The notes beneath the pieces are model-generated. The model did not search any database. It was not told the origin of the DNA and saw only the letters and a program-made list of their open reading frames with translations. Positions 11,724 through 23,977 of a stretch of 64,000 bases of DNA are shown here, one piece after another. The stretch covers positions 1,448,501 to 1,512,500 of the forward strand of contig JAXBDG010000011.1 of assembly GCA_036320915.1 (NCBI GenBank). The letters are read 5' to 3'. The translations under genes were made by a program, and so were the position numbers. How positions within the stretch are numbered: position 1 is the first letter of the stretch; each line of letters starts with the position of its first letter. This DNA is from Linnemannia elongata. Lineage: Eukaryota; Mortierellomycota; Mortierellomycetes; Mortierellales; Mortierellaceae.

Positions 11724-12633
11724 TCACTTGAGGACAACGGCTGCGTTGCGAAGACCGAGGTACTGCTGCACAACACCGATGGGCTGGTTCTTGATCAACT
11801 GGTACACCTCCGTCGAGTGGTACCGAAGGCGAGTCTTGGGATCCGTATAGCGTGCCTACACACGAGTCCATTCCAGTAATAAGCATCAAAAACAAGATCG
11901 ATTAGCAAAATGCAAAAAAACGCCACCATTAGCTAGTCCAAAAAGTCCTCCTTCCGATGTACTACTGTCCGACGAAACGAAGGTTCTGTATGATCGTTAC
12001 CTCCAGTCCAGTGATATCGCAGTACTTCTTCTGAGGAGTCATCGATGGCAACGCCTCAATGTTCCAGTCTATAAAACAAAAAGCATAAAGTGGTTGCTGG
12101 CATTAGCAAAAGTATGACTTTTCCAGCCCCAAAGATCATATTTGACACGCCAGTATCATTCATTCAAGAGCAGCAACATACAAGTGGGTGTGTTTGTTTT
12201 CCACTCTTTGGCCTTGTCCGCTGTGATAATCTGCTTCAGGTTCTTTGTCTTTTTGGAGGCGTGCCATCCTGGCCTCTTGAAAGGCTTGTGGATGTGAGCC
12301 ATGTTCGTGACGGGCAGTGCTGGTGCTGTTAGTTCAGCCAATGCTGCTCCGCTTGTTGAATTGGTAGGGGATCCTGTAATAGAAGAAGTCATGGATGATG
12401 CCCCTGTGTTCTGCTCGTCCTCCTCATCATCCTATGTTGACAATTGGAAGACAATAGAGAGTCAAGTTAGAGAAGTAAATAACGCGATTCAGACTCGCCC
12501 TGTCGCCGTTTGCTACCATTGCTTCTCTCCTATTGTCGACAACGTCTCAACGTTTGCTTCGTGTAATATTTTGGTTTCATTTACCTTGCCCTTGCGTCCG
12601 AACCTGACTTTGGCCTGCTTTCCTTTGGCGACC
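11724..12633 (-). CDS. ies6: INO80 chromatin-remodelling complex subunit Ies6/INO80C (first exon not found)
   Basis: Spliced gene on the minus strand. Supported exons in transcription order are 12633-12585, 12431-12182, 12068-12001 and 11855-11724, all with GT-AG borders and consistent phases. The C-terminal half is a YL1_C domain: KKYCDITGLE across one junction, then ARYTDPKTRLRYHSTEVYQL and QQYLGLRNAAVVLK at the very end. This is diagnostic of Ies6/INO80C, a nuclear subunit that binds Arp5 in INO80. Upstream come a Lys-rich stretch HKPFKRPGWHASKKTK, an acidic patch DDEEDE, and a basic exon GKQAKVRFGRKGK. A Met inside exon 2 (12392) would give a 136-residue protein. The upstream exons read in frame, so translation probably starts further out, but I could not place the first ATG. 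Confidence 0.85.
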
Positions 12634-13391
12634 CTACGAGGAGAACAACAGTAACAAGTGTAGTGGAATCAGTCCCTCTGAAATCAATGTAGGGTTGTTC
12701 ATTGCATTGAGTCGTTCTGCCGTTTTTGTCGTCTCGGCTTGTTCTTTCATTGCTCCAGTCTTCCTTGTGTCCTGTAGTATGTTTGGTAGCTTCTTTACAT
12801 GGCTATGATTCTCTGTGTTCGGGTGTCTGTCCTTTTTGGTGATGGTAGTTGTAAAAGAATGTAAATGCTATGCAGCTCCACTCCAATTGCCATTTTCTCA
12901 GTGGACGTGGCTTGATTGCATGATGAGACCCCTTAACCGATCGATCCCAATTGGTTTCGCCTGTCGTCGTGTGGGCCAATCCTATTCGATCAACGGCCCT
13001 ATCGTCCCTCTCCCTTCGCACACTTCAGACTTCTTATTGCTCCTCCCTTTTAGTTCATCATCTCGTTCTTGTTTTTCATTCCTCTTCATTCCCTCCCGCC
13101 TCCCCTTCCCCCTTTCCTCCTCCTCGCCACCCTTCTTTTGTCACCAACCCCCCTCCTCCTTGTAACAAGCGCAAAAAGAAGAAAACAAGGGGACTAACAT
13201 CGACAGGAGAATAAACACCCGGCATCACCAAACCTGTAAGGTCTTGTCCTTGCAACCAAAAAAAGAGCAAGAGATCTCCGTGCCTTTTATATGAACGCAC
13301 GCTCCATCCCGTATCAACCCTTTCTTAGTCCCTCTTGACACATTTCATTCCTTCTCTGACCCTTTAGGCTCCTTCAATATTACAAAGCACA
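12634..13391. other. Divergent ies6/sec24 intergenic region
   Basis: It should hold the missing 5' exon of ies6 and both promoters. Pyrimidine-rich DNA at 13020-13150 precedes sec24. No independent gene is supported. Confidence 0.5.
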
Positions 13392-16300
13392 ATGTCTGCA
13401 TATCCTCAGCAACAGCAGCAGCAGCAGCGTCCATACTATGCTGGACCTGGTCAAGGACAGCCAGGACAGCAGGGGCCACCAGGACAGGGACAGTTTGCTC
13501 AGGCTCCCAATGGCTTCCCTCAACAGCAGCAGCAGAAGGGGCCACCTAGCCCTTATGTCAATGCGCGCCCTGGACCCCCTATGCCTGGCCAGCCCGGAGT
13601 GCGACCCAATAACATGTCCCCTGGCGGTCCTCGTCCTCCTATGCAACCAGGTAATTTATTGTTGGCACTCAGCACGCATCCGATTTGATCAATTCTGTGT
13701 CAAATGTGTGACAAAGCCCGAAAGAGCGAACACGATTCAGATCCATGATACTCTTCGATCTATCAATGCACCATCATTGACATTCGTGCTGACCGTTCTC
13801 TTATCTTTATACTATACGTAGGTCAAAGTGGCCCAAGACCACCTGTCAATGGCGCCCCTCACCCATACCCACACCAACAGCAACCAGGAGTCAGACCTCA
13901 CCCTGGATCTCCATCAGCAGCCAGACCTCCAATGGGTCCTCGTCCCCCCATGCCTATGAACCAGCCACTCAGGACCGCCTCGCCTTTGCCTGGGCAAGCA
14001 CCCGGAATGGCTCATGCTCCTTCGCCTCGCCCCATTCATGCACCTCCTACACCCACACCAACAGCCCTCAATGGACCTCCTGGACAGCACGCACAAGCAT
14101 CTCCTCTTCAACAGCAGCAGTCACCCTACGCGAGGGTGGGAACCCCTCTTGGACATAGCCAGCCTTCACCCATGCAATTCCACCAGCAAACACCTCCTCA
14201 ACAACAACAGCAGCAACAGCAATTGCCACCTCAACAACAAACACCTCCCGCAGCACCCATTGATCAAAACGGCGCTGGAATGAACGGCATGTACAACCAG
14301 ATGGCCGGCATGTCCCTCGGATCGAACGGCCTCGTCGATCAGCAAGCACCCGGATTCGGCGCCATTCCTCCTCAAGGACCACCCCAAGTGCCATCTGCAG
14401 AGGTATGATAACGTTTATATCGTTATCTAGTCAGGTTTTGCTCATGTCCGCAACGATTCTCTGACTAAGTTTGTCAATGGATTCAATAGTACAAACCCAA
14501 GGCAGGAGCAAGACCAAAGCGCGTCTTTGCATCCGATCCCTCAGCGGCACCCCCAGCACAAGGAATGAACAATGGCATGCCCCCACTTCCTCAGCCCGGC
14601 ATGAACTCCTACGATGCTCAGAACGGCATGGGTCAGCAGCAGCAGCAGCAACAGCAACCCTATGGATCGCAGCAATTTGGGCAGCCATCCAACCAGGGAT
14701 ATGCTCAACAGCCGCCTGCTCCTTATCAGCAGCAGCCCGTCATGAACCAGCCACCTATGCCTCAGCAACCCATGGGCATGGGTCAACCACAGCAACAGTT
14801 CAGACCTCAACAGCCCATTCAGCCTGTCGCCAAGCCAAAGATCGATCCCGACCAGATCCCCTCACCCGTTGCAGTTCAGGAGAATGATCAGGCGCAGTGG
14901 GATGACACACCCTTCATCACTTCCTCCAAGACCCTTGTCACTCCTCTTGCCAGCTCGGACTTTATGGCCATCGATGAAGGTATGCGCATGAATGACCTTA
15001 TGTGTTCCAGGAGTGTGTTTTATCGATCGCGACAAGACTGTAATCATCAAATTAACGGCCTACCTGTTGATTTATATAGGAAACTGTAACCCTCGCTTTT
15101 TCAGGATGACAACCTACAATGTTCCCAACACAGAGGATCTTCTGAGCACTGCTCAGCTGCCCATGGGTCTTATCATTCAGCCATTGGCCAAGCTCCGCGC
15201 CGATGAGGTAAGCATCTTTTCTTTCTTCACAGCAAACCTTAGAAGTGCCCGAAAGATCATTTGACTAACATATGATGCCTCCTTGTATTTAGGCACCTAT
15301 TGAAACCGTTGACTTTGGTGATGCAGGACCAGCTAGATGCCGTCGCTGCAAGGCATACATCAACCCCTACATGATCTTCACCAACGGCGGTCAGCGATTC
15401 GTCTGTAACTTGTGCTTGTACGAGAACGAGATCGACCCCAACTACTTCTGCAACCTGGACATGAGCGGCCGTCGCTTGGATATCGATCAAAGACCCGAGT
15501 TGCGCAATGGAACCATCGAATTCGCAGTTCCCAAGGAGTACTGGAACAAGACCCCAGCTGCTGCTGCTTATGTCTTTGCAATTGACGTTTCTTGGAGCGC
15601 TGTCCAGAGCGGCATGCTTGCCAACTGTGTCGAGGGCATCAAGGAAGCGCTTTGGGATGCCAATGGTGTCTCTAGACTGGCACCAGGTGCTCAGATTGGA
15701 ATCCTCACGTACGACAAGACCGTTCACTTCTACAATCTTTCCGTAAGTAATCAGCGACTCTTCAGGGAATGTTTTGAACAGAACGATATGGAACTAAAGA
15801 ATGAAGTTCTAACTGCTTGTTGACTTGACATACTTATGGCTGAACATAGTCGGGTTTGGAGCAAGCGCAGATGATGGTTGTTCCCGATGTAGATGATGTC
15901 TTTGTGCCACTCAGTGATGGATTCTTGGTCAGCCCCGAGACCTCCAAGTAAGTCGACTCATCATGTTGCTAGCATTACTTTTGTTCATTGAAAATACAAT
16001 GATAACAACAAACTCACAGTGATTGCATGATCCGTCTAGATCTATTGTCGAGTCATTGCTGGATACCATTCCTCAATTGTTCGCCGAGAACAAGACCACA
16101 GATCCCGTTATTGGCGCTGTCGTTCAGGCAGTTCGCATGGCGCTGGAGAACCGTGGAGGAAAGCTGATCATGTTCCAGACTGCTCTCCCCACTTCTGGAC
16201 CTGGTGCTCTCAAGCAGCGCGAGGATTCGAAACTTTATGGCACGGACAAGGAGAGAACTCTTTTCGCGCCTCAGGACGACTTTTACAAGAAAGTGGCGGA

Positions 16301-18044
16301 GTCTTGCGTCGACGCTGGTCTCTCAATCGACCTGTTCCTGTTCCCCAACGCGTACATTGACGTCGCCACGTTGGGTTGCCTTCCAAGCATTACTGGAGGA
16401 GAGTCGCACATGTTCCCCAACTTCAACCCCGCACGCGACGCTGTCAAGTTCAAGGGCAACTTGGCCAAGTTGGTGGCGCGTCCTTTCGGTTACAACGCGT
16501 TGATGCGTGTTCGTTGCTCGACCGGTCTTAGGATTACGGAGCACTTTGGCAACTTCCACATGAAGAACAGCACTGACCTGGAGCTCGCTGGTATCGACTC
16601 TGAGAAGGCGTTTGGTGTTTTGGTCAAGCACGATGGAAAGTTGGACGAGAAGGTCGAGGCTTCGTTCCAGGTGGCACTGCTTTACACGACTGCCGATGGC
16701 TTGAGAAGAGTGAGAGTCCACAACTTTAGCACACCCGTCACTACATTGCTGGGCAATGTTTTCCGATGGGCTGACATGGACACCACCATCAACTTCTTGG
16801 CTAAAGGAGGTAAGCGCATCGCTAGACTTTACTTTATGCTGATCTCCATGGAATGGTACACTCTATGGAATTTTGCTGACTATTCTTTTTTGATTCCCTT
16901 GTGAACGTGATAGCCATTGCACAAGGATTGAGCAAGCCCTTGAACGAAGTGCGCGAGGCTCTTACCGAGAAATGTGTGAAGATTCTGTCCTCATACCGCA
17001 AGAACTGTGCTTCATCAACCGCTCCTGGCCAGGTAACACTTCATCATTGATTTTCCAGAGCGCGTTGATTCCGCCCCTGCACTTTTGTATCATTAGCGCC
17101 CATCTGATAATATAGCTAACGTGTTTGAACTCTCTACGTTAATAGCTTATTCTTCCCGAATCATACAAGTTGTTCCCTCTGTATGCGTTGACCCTGCTCA
17201 AGTCCAAGGCTCTCCGGTCAGGCATTGATATGAACAGTGATATCAGAGTGCATCATATGCGCATGCTCCGGAGCATGGGTGTCAGCGAGTCTATCGCCTT
17301 CTTTTACCCCCGCATGGTCCCCGTTTTCGACATGGAAGAAAAGGTAATGTGTTTTTTGCTAGTGTATTGTTACCTTTTTGTTGGTAACTTGCGAGATAGA
17401 GAGCGGATGGAGAAGCTGACATTATACCTGACTTATCTTTATTGTATGTTATTTAGGTTGGCGTGAGAGGTCCTACAGGACGCGTATTGTTCCCACCATT
17501 GGTTCGTGTTTCGGTGGCTCGTTTGAACCCTGCAGGAGCTTACTTGCTGGAGAACGGCCAATGCATGTTCCTCTGGTTGGGGCGCGATATTCCCTCCAAC
17601 TACCTGATGGATGTCTTTGGCGTCTCTACCTTGGATGAAGTTGATCCTAGCTTGGTAAGTTATTCTTGTCTGCTTGATTTCGTGCCACCTTCTAAAGGGA
17701 CTTCATCACTATCGCGTCAGTTCCCTAATCAACAGGTTTTTGTCTCCTTTTCTTTTCTATAACAACAGCGCCATCTGCCAGAAATCGAATCACAGACAAG
17801 CAACCAGTTGAGGACGTTAGCAGCGTACATGCAAGAACAGCGTGGCAAGTACCTGAACTTGGTGGTAGTTCGCCAGGGCCGCGGTCAGCACGAGGAGCCC
17901 GAGTTTTTGAGTCTGTTGGCCGAGGACAAGAACAACGATGCCATGTCCTATGTCGACTACCTCTGTGCGATCCATCGCAAGATCCAGACCGAGGTCTCCA
18001 CCAAGCCTTACGAGAACCATACACGACTCTGGACCAGTCGCTAA
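13392..18044 (+). CDS. sec24: COPII coat cargo adaptor Sec24
   Basis: Eleven exons: 13392-13650, 13822-14402, 14490-14979, 15080-15207, 15293-15742, 15850-15947, 16040-16809, 16914-17032, 17146-17343, 17457-17654 and 17769-18044. All introns are GT-AG with phases that join cleanly, giving about 1188 residues. Residues 1-430 are a disordered Pro/Gln/Gly arm with CAG-coded Gln runs. Next comes the zinc finger at about 502-527 (CRRCK ... CNLC), the trunk domain (AAAYVFAIDVSW, GILTYDKTVHFYNL), the beta-sandwich and helical regions, and a gelsolin-like end (MFLWLGRDIPSNYLMDVFG). With Sec23 it forms the inner coat at ER exit sites and selects cargo. The family's usual length is 900-1100 residues; the excess is in the N-terminal arm. 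Confidence 0.96.
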
Positions 18045-18508
18045 GAGAAGGACAGCGGGATTAATGAGTGGAAGAAGAGTGTGATATTGAGGAATGGGTC
18101 ATGAAGATGATGTTCCACTGTAGCAAAAGGCGTACAATAGAAACGGTAGAATCTAATAACAATGTTGAAATATTTTTTTTTTTTTTTATTCAAGATCCGC
18201 GAATGCGAGTGATGTAGTAAGGACAAGAAAAGTGAGGCTTTTTTACAAACTGATACAAGCATATTTTTGTAGTTTTTTTTTTTTTTTTTTGAGTGTGTGT
18301 TGTTTTGTAGGCAAAGATTAAAAATGATACAATATCGCACATGTAGAAAGGAAAGTGAAAAGAAAAGGAGAGTGCAATATAAGAGTGCTGCCCGACACAC
18401 TTTCTTCTCAAAGAATAGAACAAAGGCGCTTACGGCGGCAAAGGAAGAGAGGGGAGTTGGGGTATCGTTGATATCCAAAGAGCAAAATAAGCAAGAACGC
18501 GTTCCATT
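18045..18508. other. Convergent 3' region of sec24 and caf40
   Basis: 464 bases between two convergent stop codons, with T runs at 18173-18187 and 18277-18290. It holds both 3' UTRs; no gene is seen. Confidence 0.6.
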
Positions 18509-20446
18509 TTAGTTGGCAAGTCCGCTGTTGTTGGTGGCGTTGTTGCTGGTGTTGGTATTGTTGGAGGTGTCAGACAAAGCAAAGAGCAACTGCGACAAGC
18601 ATCGCTTCGTGTTGGGGTCATCCTTGAGAACATGCGCAAACGTCGCGTCTCGCAGCGGTTCCGGTAGACACTGCCTCAGCGCCTCTCGAGCCCTACAATT
18701 CAGATATTGATAAAAGATGATGTTTAGATTCTTCTACGAACATGCGAAGGCGAACAGATGAACTGTTATCGTCGATGTCGAGTTAGAAACGCTGGTTACC
18801 TGGCGTTGTCAGAGAGGCGGAAATAGCATTTGATAACGTGTTTGAGGAGTCGGACGGCAAGAGTGTCGACCAATTGGAAGACCATGTTGCTGAGAACTGT
18901 GCCAACTGCGTAGAATCGCTCGTATGTCTGGCAGATGTATGCCAGTCCTGTCTCATCCAGCAAAATCCTCTGCACAATAAAGATCGCAACCTAACGAGTT
19001 TGAAATCCGAAGCAAAAGGTTATGAGTTTACAACGTGACAAGTTGGGAACAGAGCAACATAAAAAGCAAAAGAAAATGAAAGAGAGGCCTACAGTTTTGG
19101 AGAGCTCGCTTCCGGTCTCCATGATGCGAAGGCAGAGAGGGATGATCTCTGTTGAGAGCAAGAAGGTGATCACTTCTGTGTTGTCGTTCTATACAACCAG
19201 AGAAGAAACAACCATGCAACAGCTGTTAATTATCGCGAAGCTTGAAGGTTACCACAAAAACCATAAAAGGTAAATAGAGCGCAAAGCCCTGGGTGTATTT
19301 GTACATATCGTACCTTGACCAATGCACCGATCACACCAAGACTTGTGAGACGCAAGTACTCAAATGGACGTGTTTTGCTGGTTGTGTTCAAGAAAGGATA
19401 CAAGAAGAGGGGAATGTGGGCTGTGTGTCCGTGTAGTGTGAGGATTAAGGTGTGTCAACAAATGAAAGTCGTTAGTGGATATTTCGTTTCAACTCGCGTG
19501 CGTATATCGATGACAGTACAGGGATGTGAAAATCGATCACAGTACCATTGAGGAAGAGACCCCTGGTCTCTGGATGACTGGCCACGCACTGCAGAAGCGC
19601 CAAGGCGTTGCATACGCGGTTGGAGGCATGGGCTGTCAATCCTGAGGGAACCAACAAAGGATACACTGACACGATCTCCTGCAGCAATGCCGCCATCACG
19701 CCTAGAGGATACAAAGACCAGGGACGAAACGAGGCAAAGGTGATTAATATCATGTTTGCTTCATGAACTATGGCAAAGAAAGAGAAAGTCAAGAGGTAAC
19801 GATCTTGGATCCACATCAAAATGAAACTCATGAATTGCTTACCATAAGAATGCCAGAGGACGAGGGCGAGTTCTTCAAACTGTTCGCGTTTCTTGCTCAG
19901 CTCCAGCAAGGCTTGCTCGCGGTTGACAGGGTTGGTCAATTCCAGGACCAGTAAGTAGATCTTTTCGTCCTCAATAGTTGCGATCCTAAATTGTTGCTGC
20001 TGTTGCTGTTGTTGGGCTTGGGCCTGAGCTTGAGCCTGAGCCTGAGCATGCTGCTGCTGCTGCTGCTGAAGCTGTTGCTGCTGCTGCAATTGTTGCTGTT
20101 GCTGCTGCTGTTGCTGTCTTTGTTGCTGCTGGTGGAGTTGTTGCTGCTGTTGTTGCTGCTGTGCCTGTTGAGCTTGTTGTTGCTGTTGTTGATGAAGCTG
20201 CATTGCAAGCTGGTTATTATTCATTCCACTGACGCCTCCTCCCACTCCTCCGCCCCCTGCACCAAAGTTCATCTGGTTGGGTCCGAGTCCGTGCATCCCG
20301 CCAACAGAGAGTCCCCCTGGCGGTGCACCTCCAGTTCCCCCAGCTCCTCCAGCACCTCCAGTCCCTTGTCTGTTCTGGCCCGAAAGCCCGGCGACCTGAT
20401 GCATGTACTGCATGTTGGACGGGTGTTGTCCTTGCATCGAATGCAT
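18509..20446 (-). CDS. caf40: CCR4-NOT subunit Caf40/CNOT9 (RCD1) with polyglutamine N-terminus
   Basis: Six exons in transcription order: 20446-19843, 19701-19546, 19420-19314, 19188-19093, 18990-18800 and 18692-18509. Phases join throughout, giving about 445 residues. Residues 160-425 are the armadillo-type RCD1 domain: [97 protein letters not shown]. In the CCR4-NOT deadenylase this subunit binds NOT1 and recruits mRNA-binding partners in the cytoplasm. The N-terminal 160 residues are Gly-rich and then almost pure Gln, a fungal-type extension absent from the 299-residue human protein. I chose the ATG at 20446. The frame stays open to 20701, so a longer N-terminus is possible. Confidence 0.93.
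19990..20205 (-). repeat. Polyglutamine-coding CAG/CAA tract in caf40
   Basis: On the minus strand this is a mixed CAG/CAA run with a short QAQAQA section, coding caf40 residues about 85-152. Such tracts are length-variable and often form condensate-prone regions. Confidence 0.9.
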
Positions 20447-20954
20447 CTCCTTGGCCCCTTGGTTGCTTGGCTGGGTTCTTCCTTCAAGTGATGCGAGTCT
20501 GCTTGCGTGTGCGTCTGTTCTATAGTCTGTACAGTGGTATCTGTAGTATCCGTGGTATTCTTGTGTTGTATTTGTGTGTGGTGTAAGAGAGCGAGTGTGG
20601 TTGCTGGCTGGTGGTGGTGGTAATGGTGGCGGCGTTGAAAGAGTTGGCAGTCGGGGAAACGTCCAAAAGATATGATGATTGAGCGAGTGATAGAGACACA
20701 CAATTCTTTGTGCAAGTGAAAGCAGCAGCGAGAGCGGACTTCTTTACGATGTCTGTCACAGCAGAGAGTTGTTTGTTTGTCGCCACCCTTAACAGTTATT
20801 TTTTTCAGTGTGAATGTGCCCCCCTCTTGAGTGCCTTGTATCCATTGCCACACATACTCAGCGTTCTTACACACCCCCAGTGCACTTTGCTCTTGCACAC
20901 CCCCGTCTCTCTCTTTATCTCCTTTCGTTGTTCCATGCTCCTTGGGTCCACATC
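20447..20954. promoter_or_regulatory. Divergent caf40/cyclin promoter region
   Basis: Roughly 500 bases between the caf40 and cyclin starts. It contains no supported gene, and no motif can be assigned with confidence. Confidence 0.5.
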
Positions 20955-23138
20955 ATGTCGCAGCAGAACGTAGGTCTATCCCTCTCCTCCTCTTAGCAAC
21001 ACTAACAACTAAGTTACCCATCCCTCCACTCTCCCCACTCACTCTCCTCTCTGTCTTGAATCCAGAATAACATCACACATACACACACGCTCCATCTAAA
21101 CAACAACAACAACAACAACGACCCACACACTCACATATGACATATGCCATATTGAATTCGACTATGCCCACTATCCCACAGACTTCCCGATCTCGCCCTG
21201 CCATGGGTGCAAGACGTCTGAACAACGAGAACGTGGCCAGTGGACCCAGCCAGCCCATCACATACGTCAAGGATGTCCTTTCCGCCGTTCAGTCCAGACC
21301 TAGACAGACCGCCCCCGGTGCCATCCAAGCAACAAGGAAGCGTGTCCTCGGTGAAAAGCCCATCGTCCTTGTCTCGTCGTCCTCTAACACCAACAATTCC
21401 AATAACAACATCCACCCAAGCGCGTCCGACAAAGAGGTAAACATAACTCTCCCTCCCTTTCTATTGCTCCTTGTTCGCCATGTAAACTCCACACCCCCTT
21501 TCTTCACCAATTATTATTATTTTATTTCATGTTTCCTGGCGTGTTGGCTTAGTGAGCTTATGTTTTTTCACGTCCAAAAATTAACGTCCAAATTGTACCT
21601 GGAAAACAAAAACGCGATACTGTTATCTAGAATGGTGGAAGTGGTGGCAGTAAGGCTTCGCGACCTCCGTCCAAGAAACAGCCACTCCAGACGCATGGTA
21701 TCCCAATGGTCCCCGTAAGGACATCTGTTGCTGTCCCATCCTCCGTCTCCTCAGCCTCCTCCACATCAAACCATACCTCGGTCGCATCATCATCTAACAC
21801 CACCACATATGTCCCTGCCCCGGGAGCAGTCAGGAAACCATTGCAAGAGAGGATTCCCGTCGCCAACCAGCAGGACAAAATCACTTTCCAGCAACAAGAA
21901 AAGCCACATGTTATTGTCAAGAAGGAACCCGGCACCGGGTCAAAGTCATCTCTACAGAATGTCATGCGCAATCTCGAGTACAGTCAATCGCGGCCTGTGA
22001 AGTCCGAACCTGACCATGTCAAGCCAGAGCGAACAGTAGCAAAACGGCCAGCAGAGGATTCGCTACTACACGGAGTGATGCACAAGCTGGAACGCGATGA
22101 CGATACGGAATTGGCACATGTTCATGAGAAGGAGGAGGATATGAAGAGGCCTAAAAGGGAAGAACTTCTCGGCTGGGACGATTTGGATGCAGAGGATGAA
22201 GGCGATCCATTGATGGTCTCGGAATATGTGGCCGATATCTTTAACTATATGCAAACCCTGGAGGTAATGCTTGCATGCATTGTTTGAACTCGTCTTAATA
22301 TTAATTATTTATGTAATTAATTTTTTTACGCGTCGCGAGGAAAATCAGTTACTCATCGTTTTTTTTTTTTTTTTTTTTTTTTTTTGGCTTCATCTAGAAC
22401 GAGACTATGCCTGACCCACGGTACATGGAGACGCAAAGGGAGCTTGCATGGAAGATGAGGAGCGTGCTGGTGGATTGGCTGGCAGAAGTACACAACAAGT
22501 TCAAGTTGCTACCAGAAACACTCTTCCTCGCCGTCAACCTTATCGATCGCTTCCTCTCTTCACGCGGTGTCTCCCTGGTGAAACTTCAACTGGTGGGCGT
22601 GACGGCACTGTTCATTGCAGCCAAGTACGAGGAGGTGATGGCACCATCGGTCCAGAACTTTATCTACATGACGGATGGCGGATTCACCGACAAAGAGATT
22701 TTGAAGGCAGAGCGGTACATGCTTCAGGCTCTGAGCTTTAAGCTGTGCTACCCCAGCCCCATGAACTTCTTGCGCAGGATCTCCAAGGCTGACAACTATG
22801 ATATTCACTCGCGCACGGTGGCGAAATACCTCATGGAGGTCCCACTGTTGGATCACAACTTTTTGCCATACCAACCGTCGCTGATCTCTGCGGCCGCGCT
22901 CTGTCTGGCAAGGAAGATGATGGGTCACGAGGACTGGACTGTCAACCTGGCACACTACTCTGGATATACAGAACCGCAACTCCTCCCCTGCATGGAACTG
23001 ATGGTGGAAGTTCTGAAGAAGCCCTCAGAAGACACCTTCATCTTCAAGAAGTACTCGACCAAGCGCTTCATGAAGGCCTCAATCTTTGTTCGTGAATGGA
23101 TCCACCAACACCTTATGGGTCCTGTGCACAGCAACTAA
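20955..23138 (+). CDS. Mitotic B-type cyclin
   Basis: Preferred model: exons 20955-20969, 21182-21436, 21631-22263 and 22398-23138 (547 residues). The tiny first exon MSQQN ends at GTAGGT and joins TSRSRPAMGARR. The alternative is an unspliced start at 21137, giving 557 residues. The N-terminal half is disordered, with an RxxL-type destruction sequence (RKPLQERIP) and acidic/Lys-rich segments. The cyclin box starts at DPLMVSEYVADIFNYMQTLE and continues with WKMRSVLVDWLAEVHNKFK, LPETLFLAVNLIDRFLSSR and AAKYEEVMAPS. The cyclin C domain follows, ending in a basic tail. It would activate Cdk1 at G2/M. The intron before the last exon contains a 27-T run (22359-22385), a strong polypyrimidine tract. 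Confidence 0.92.
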
Positions 23139-23977
23139 CAGAACGGCTTCAACCCACAGCATTTGCTCCCTTCTTTCTCGCTTTCATTCTCAGTCCTTTT
23201 GTCTTTTTTTCTTTCCTTTTTTTTTGTTATTACTACTTGTACTTTTTTTCTCTTTCGAATGGCCCCGATACCATTATCGTCCCCTTTATTACCACCTCTT
23301 TCCACTCCTCTCTCTCTTTCTCTCGCCTTTGCCCTACTTTCTAACCCTTCCTCCCCGCTTTTCGAGCTTGCTTCCAACTAGCTCGACTTCGCACTTTTTT
23401 CATATTTATCGATGTCTGATAGCTATGCTAATAAAGCGCGTTAAAAACATAATAACTCGACTTGTAGTCCTTTTTGCCGTTGTGCGCGGGGTTGCTCTTG
23501 GCATTGACATCACTGTGTGGAGAAGAGGAAGCGACGTCTCGTGCAGCAAGCGAGGACGGAATGAATCTCGCACGGTTGTCCTATTGGCAAGATCCGGGTG
23601 TGATCCCAATTATTTGACCCAAAAGAAGACGAGCTGACGGGAAGATGATGTCACTTCTAGCGAAGCCATACCAGGTTCCAGCGGCAGCTGCTTGTGGTCT
23701 TGGCAGGCTCAACGCAGCAAGAGAGCTTGTCGGTGGATGGTTGCCGGAAAAGGGTTGCAAACGTGACAATTTGGCTCAAGAAAGAGAGAAAGAAACATTC
23801 ATGCGACCCACCCACAGCGCGTTCGTCTCACACTAACACGACCATAAAAACTACTCACTGGCCCAGCTAAATTTTTATTCCTTTTCCGCACCTCCGCACT
23901 TTTTTTTTCCCTTTTTTTCATTCGCCTTCTTCACGCTCGCACTCACATCTTACATCAGCATACCTCTTCAAACAACC
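23139..23977. other. Intergenic, cyclin 3' region and claudin-like promoter
   Basis: T-rich 3' UTR of the cyclin up to about 23440, then sequence with no supported gene, then a pyrimidine-rich leader directly before 23978. Confidence 0.5.

Noticed and set aside
13914..14394. Arg/Cys and Val-rich minus-strand frames opposite sec24
   Set aside because: Antisense shadows of the Pro/Gln-rich sec24 N-terminal arm.
19991..20491. Leucine-rich plus-strand frame resembling a membrane protein
   Set aside because: It is the antisense of the polyglutamine tract of caf40.
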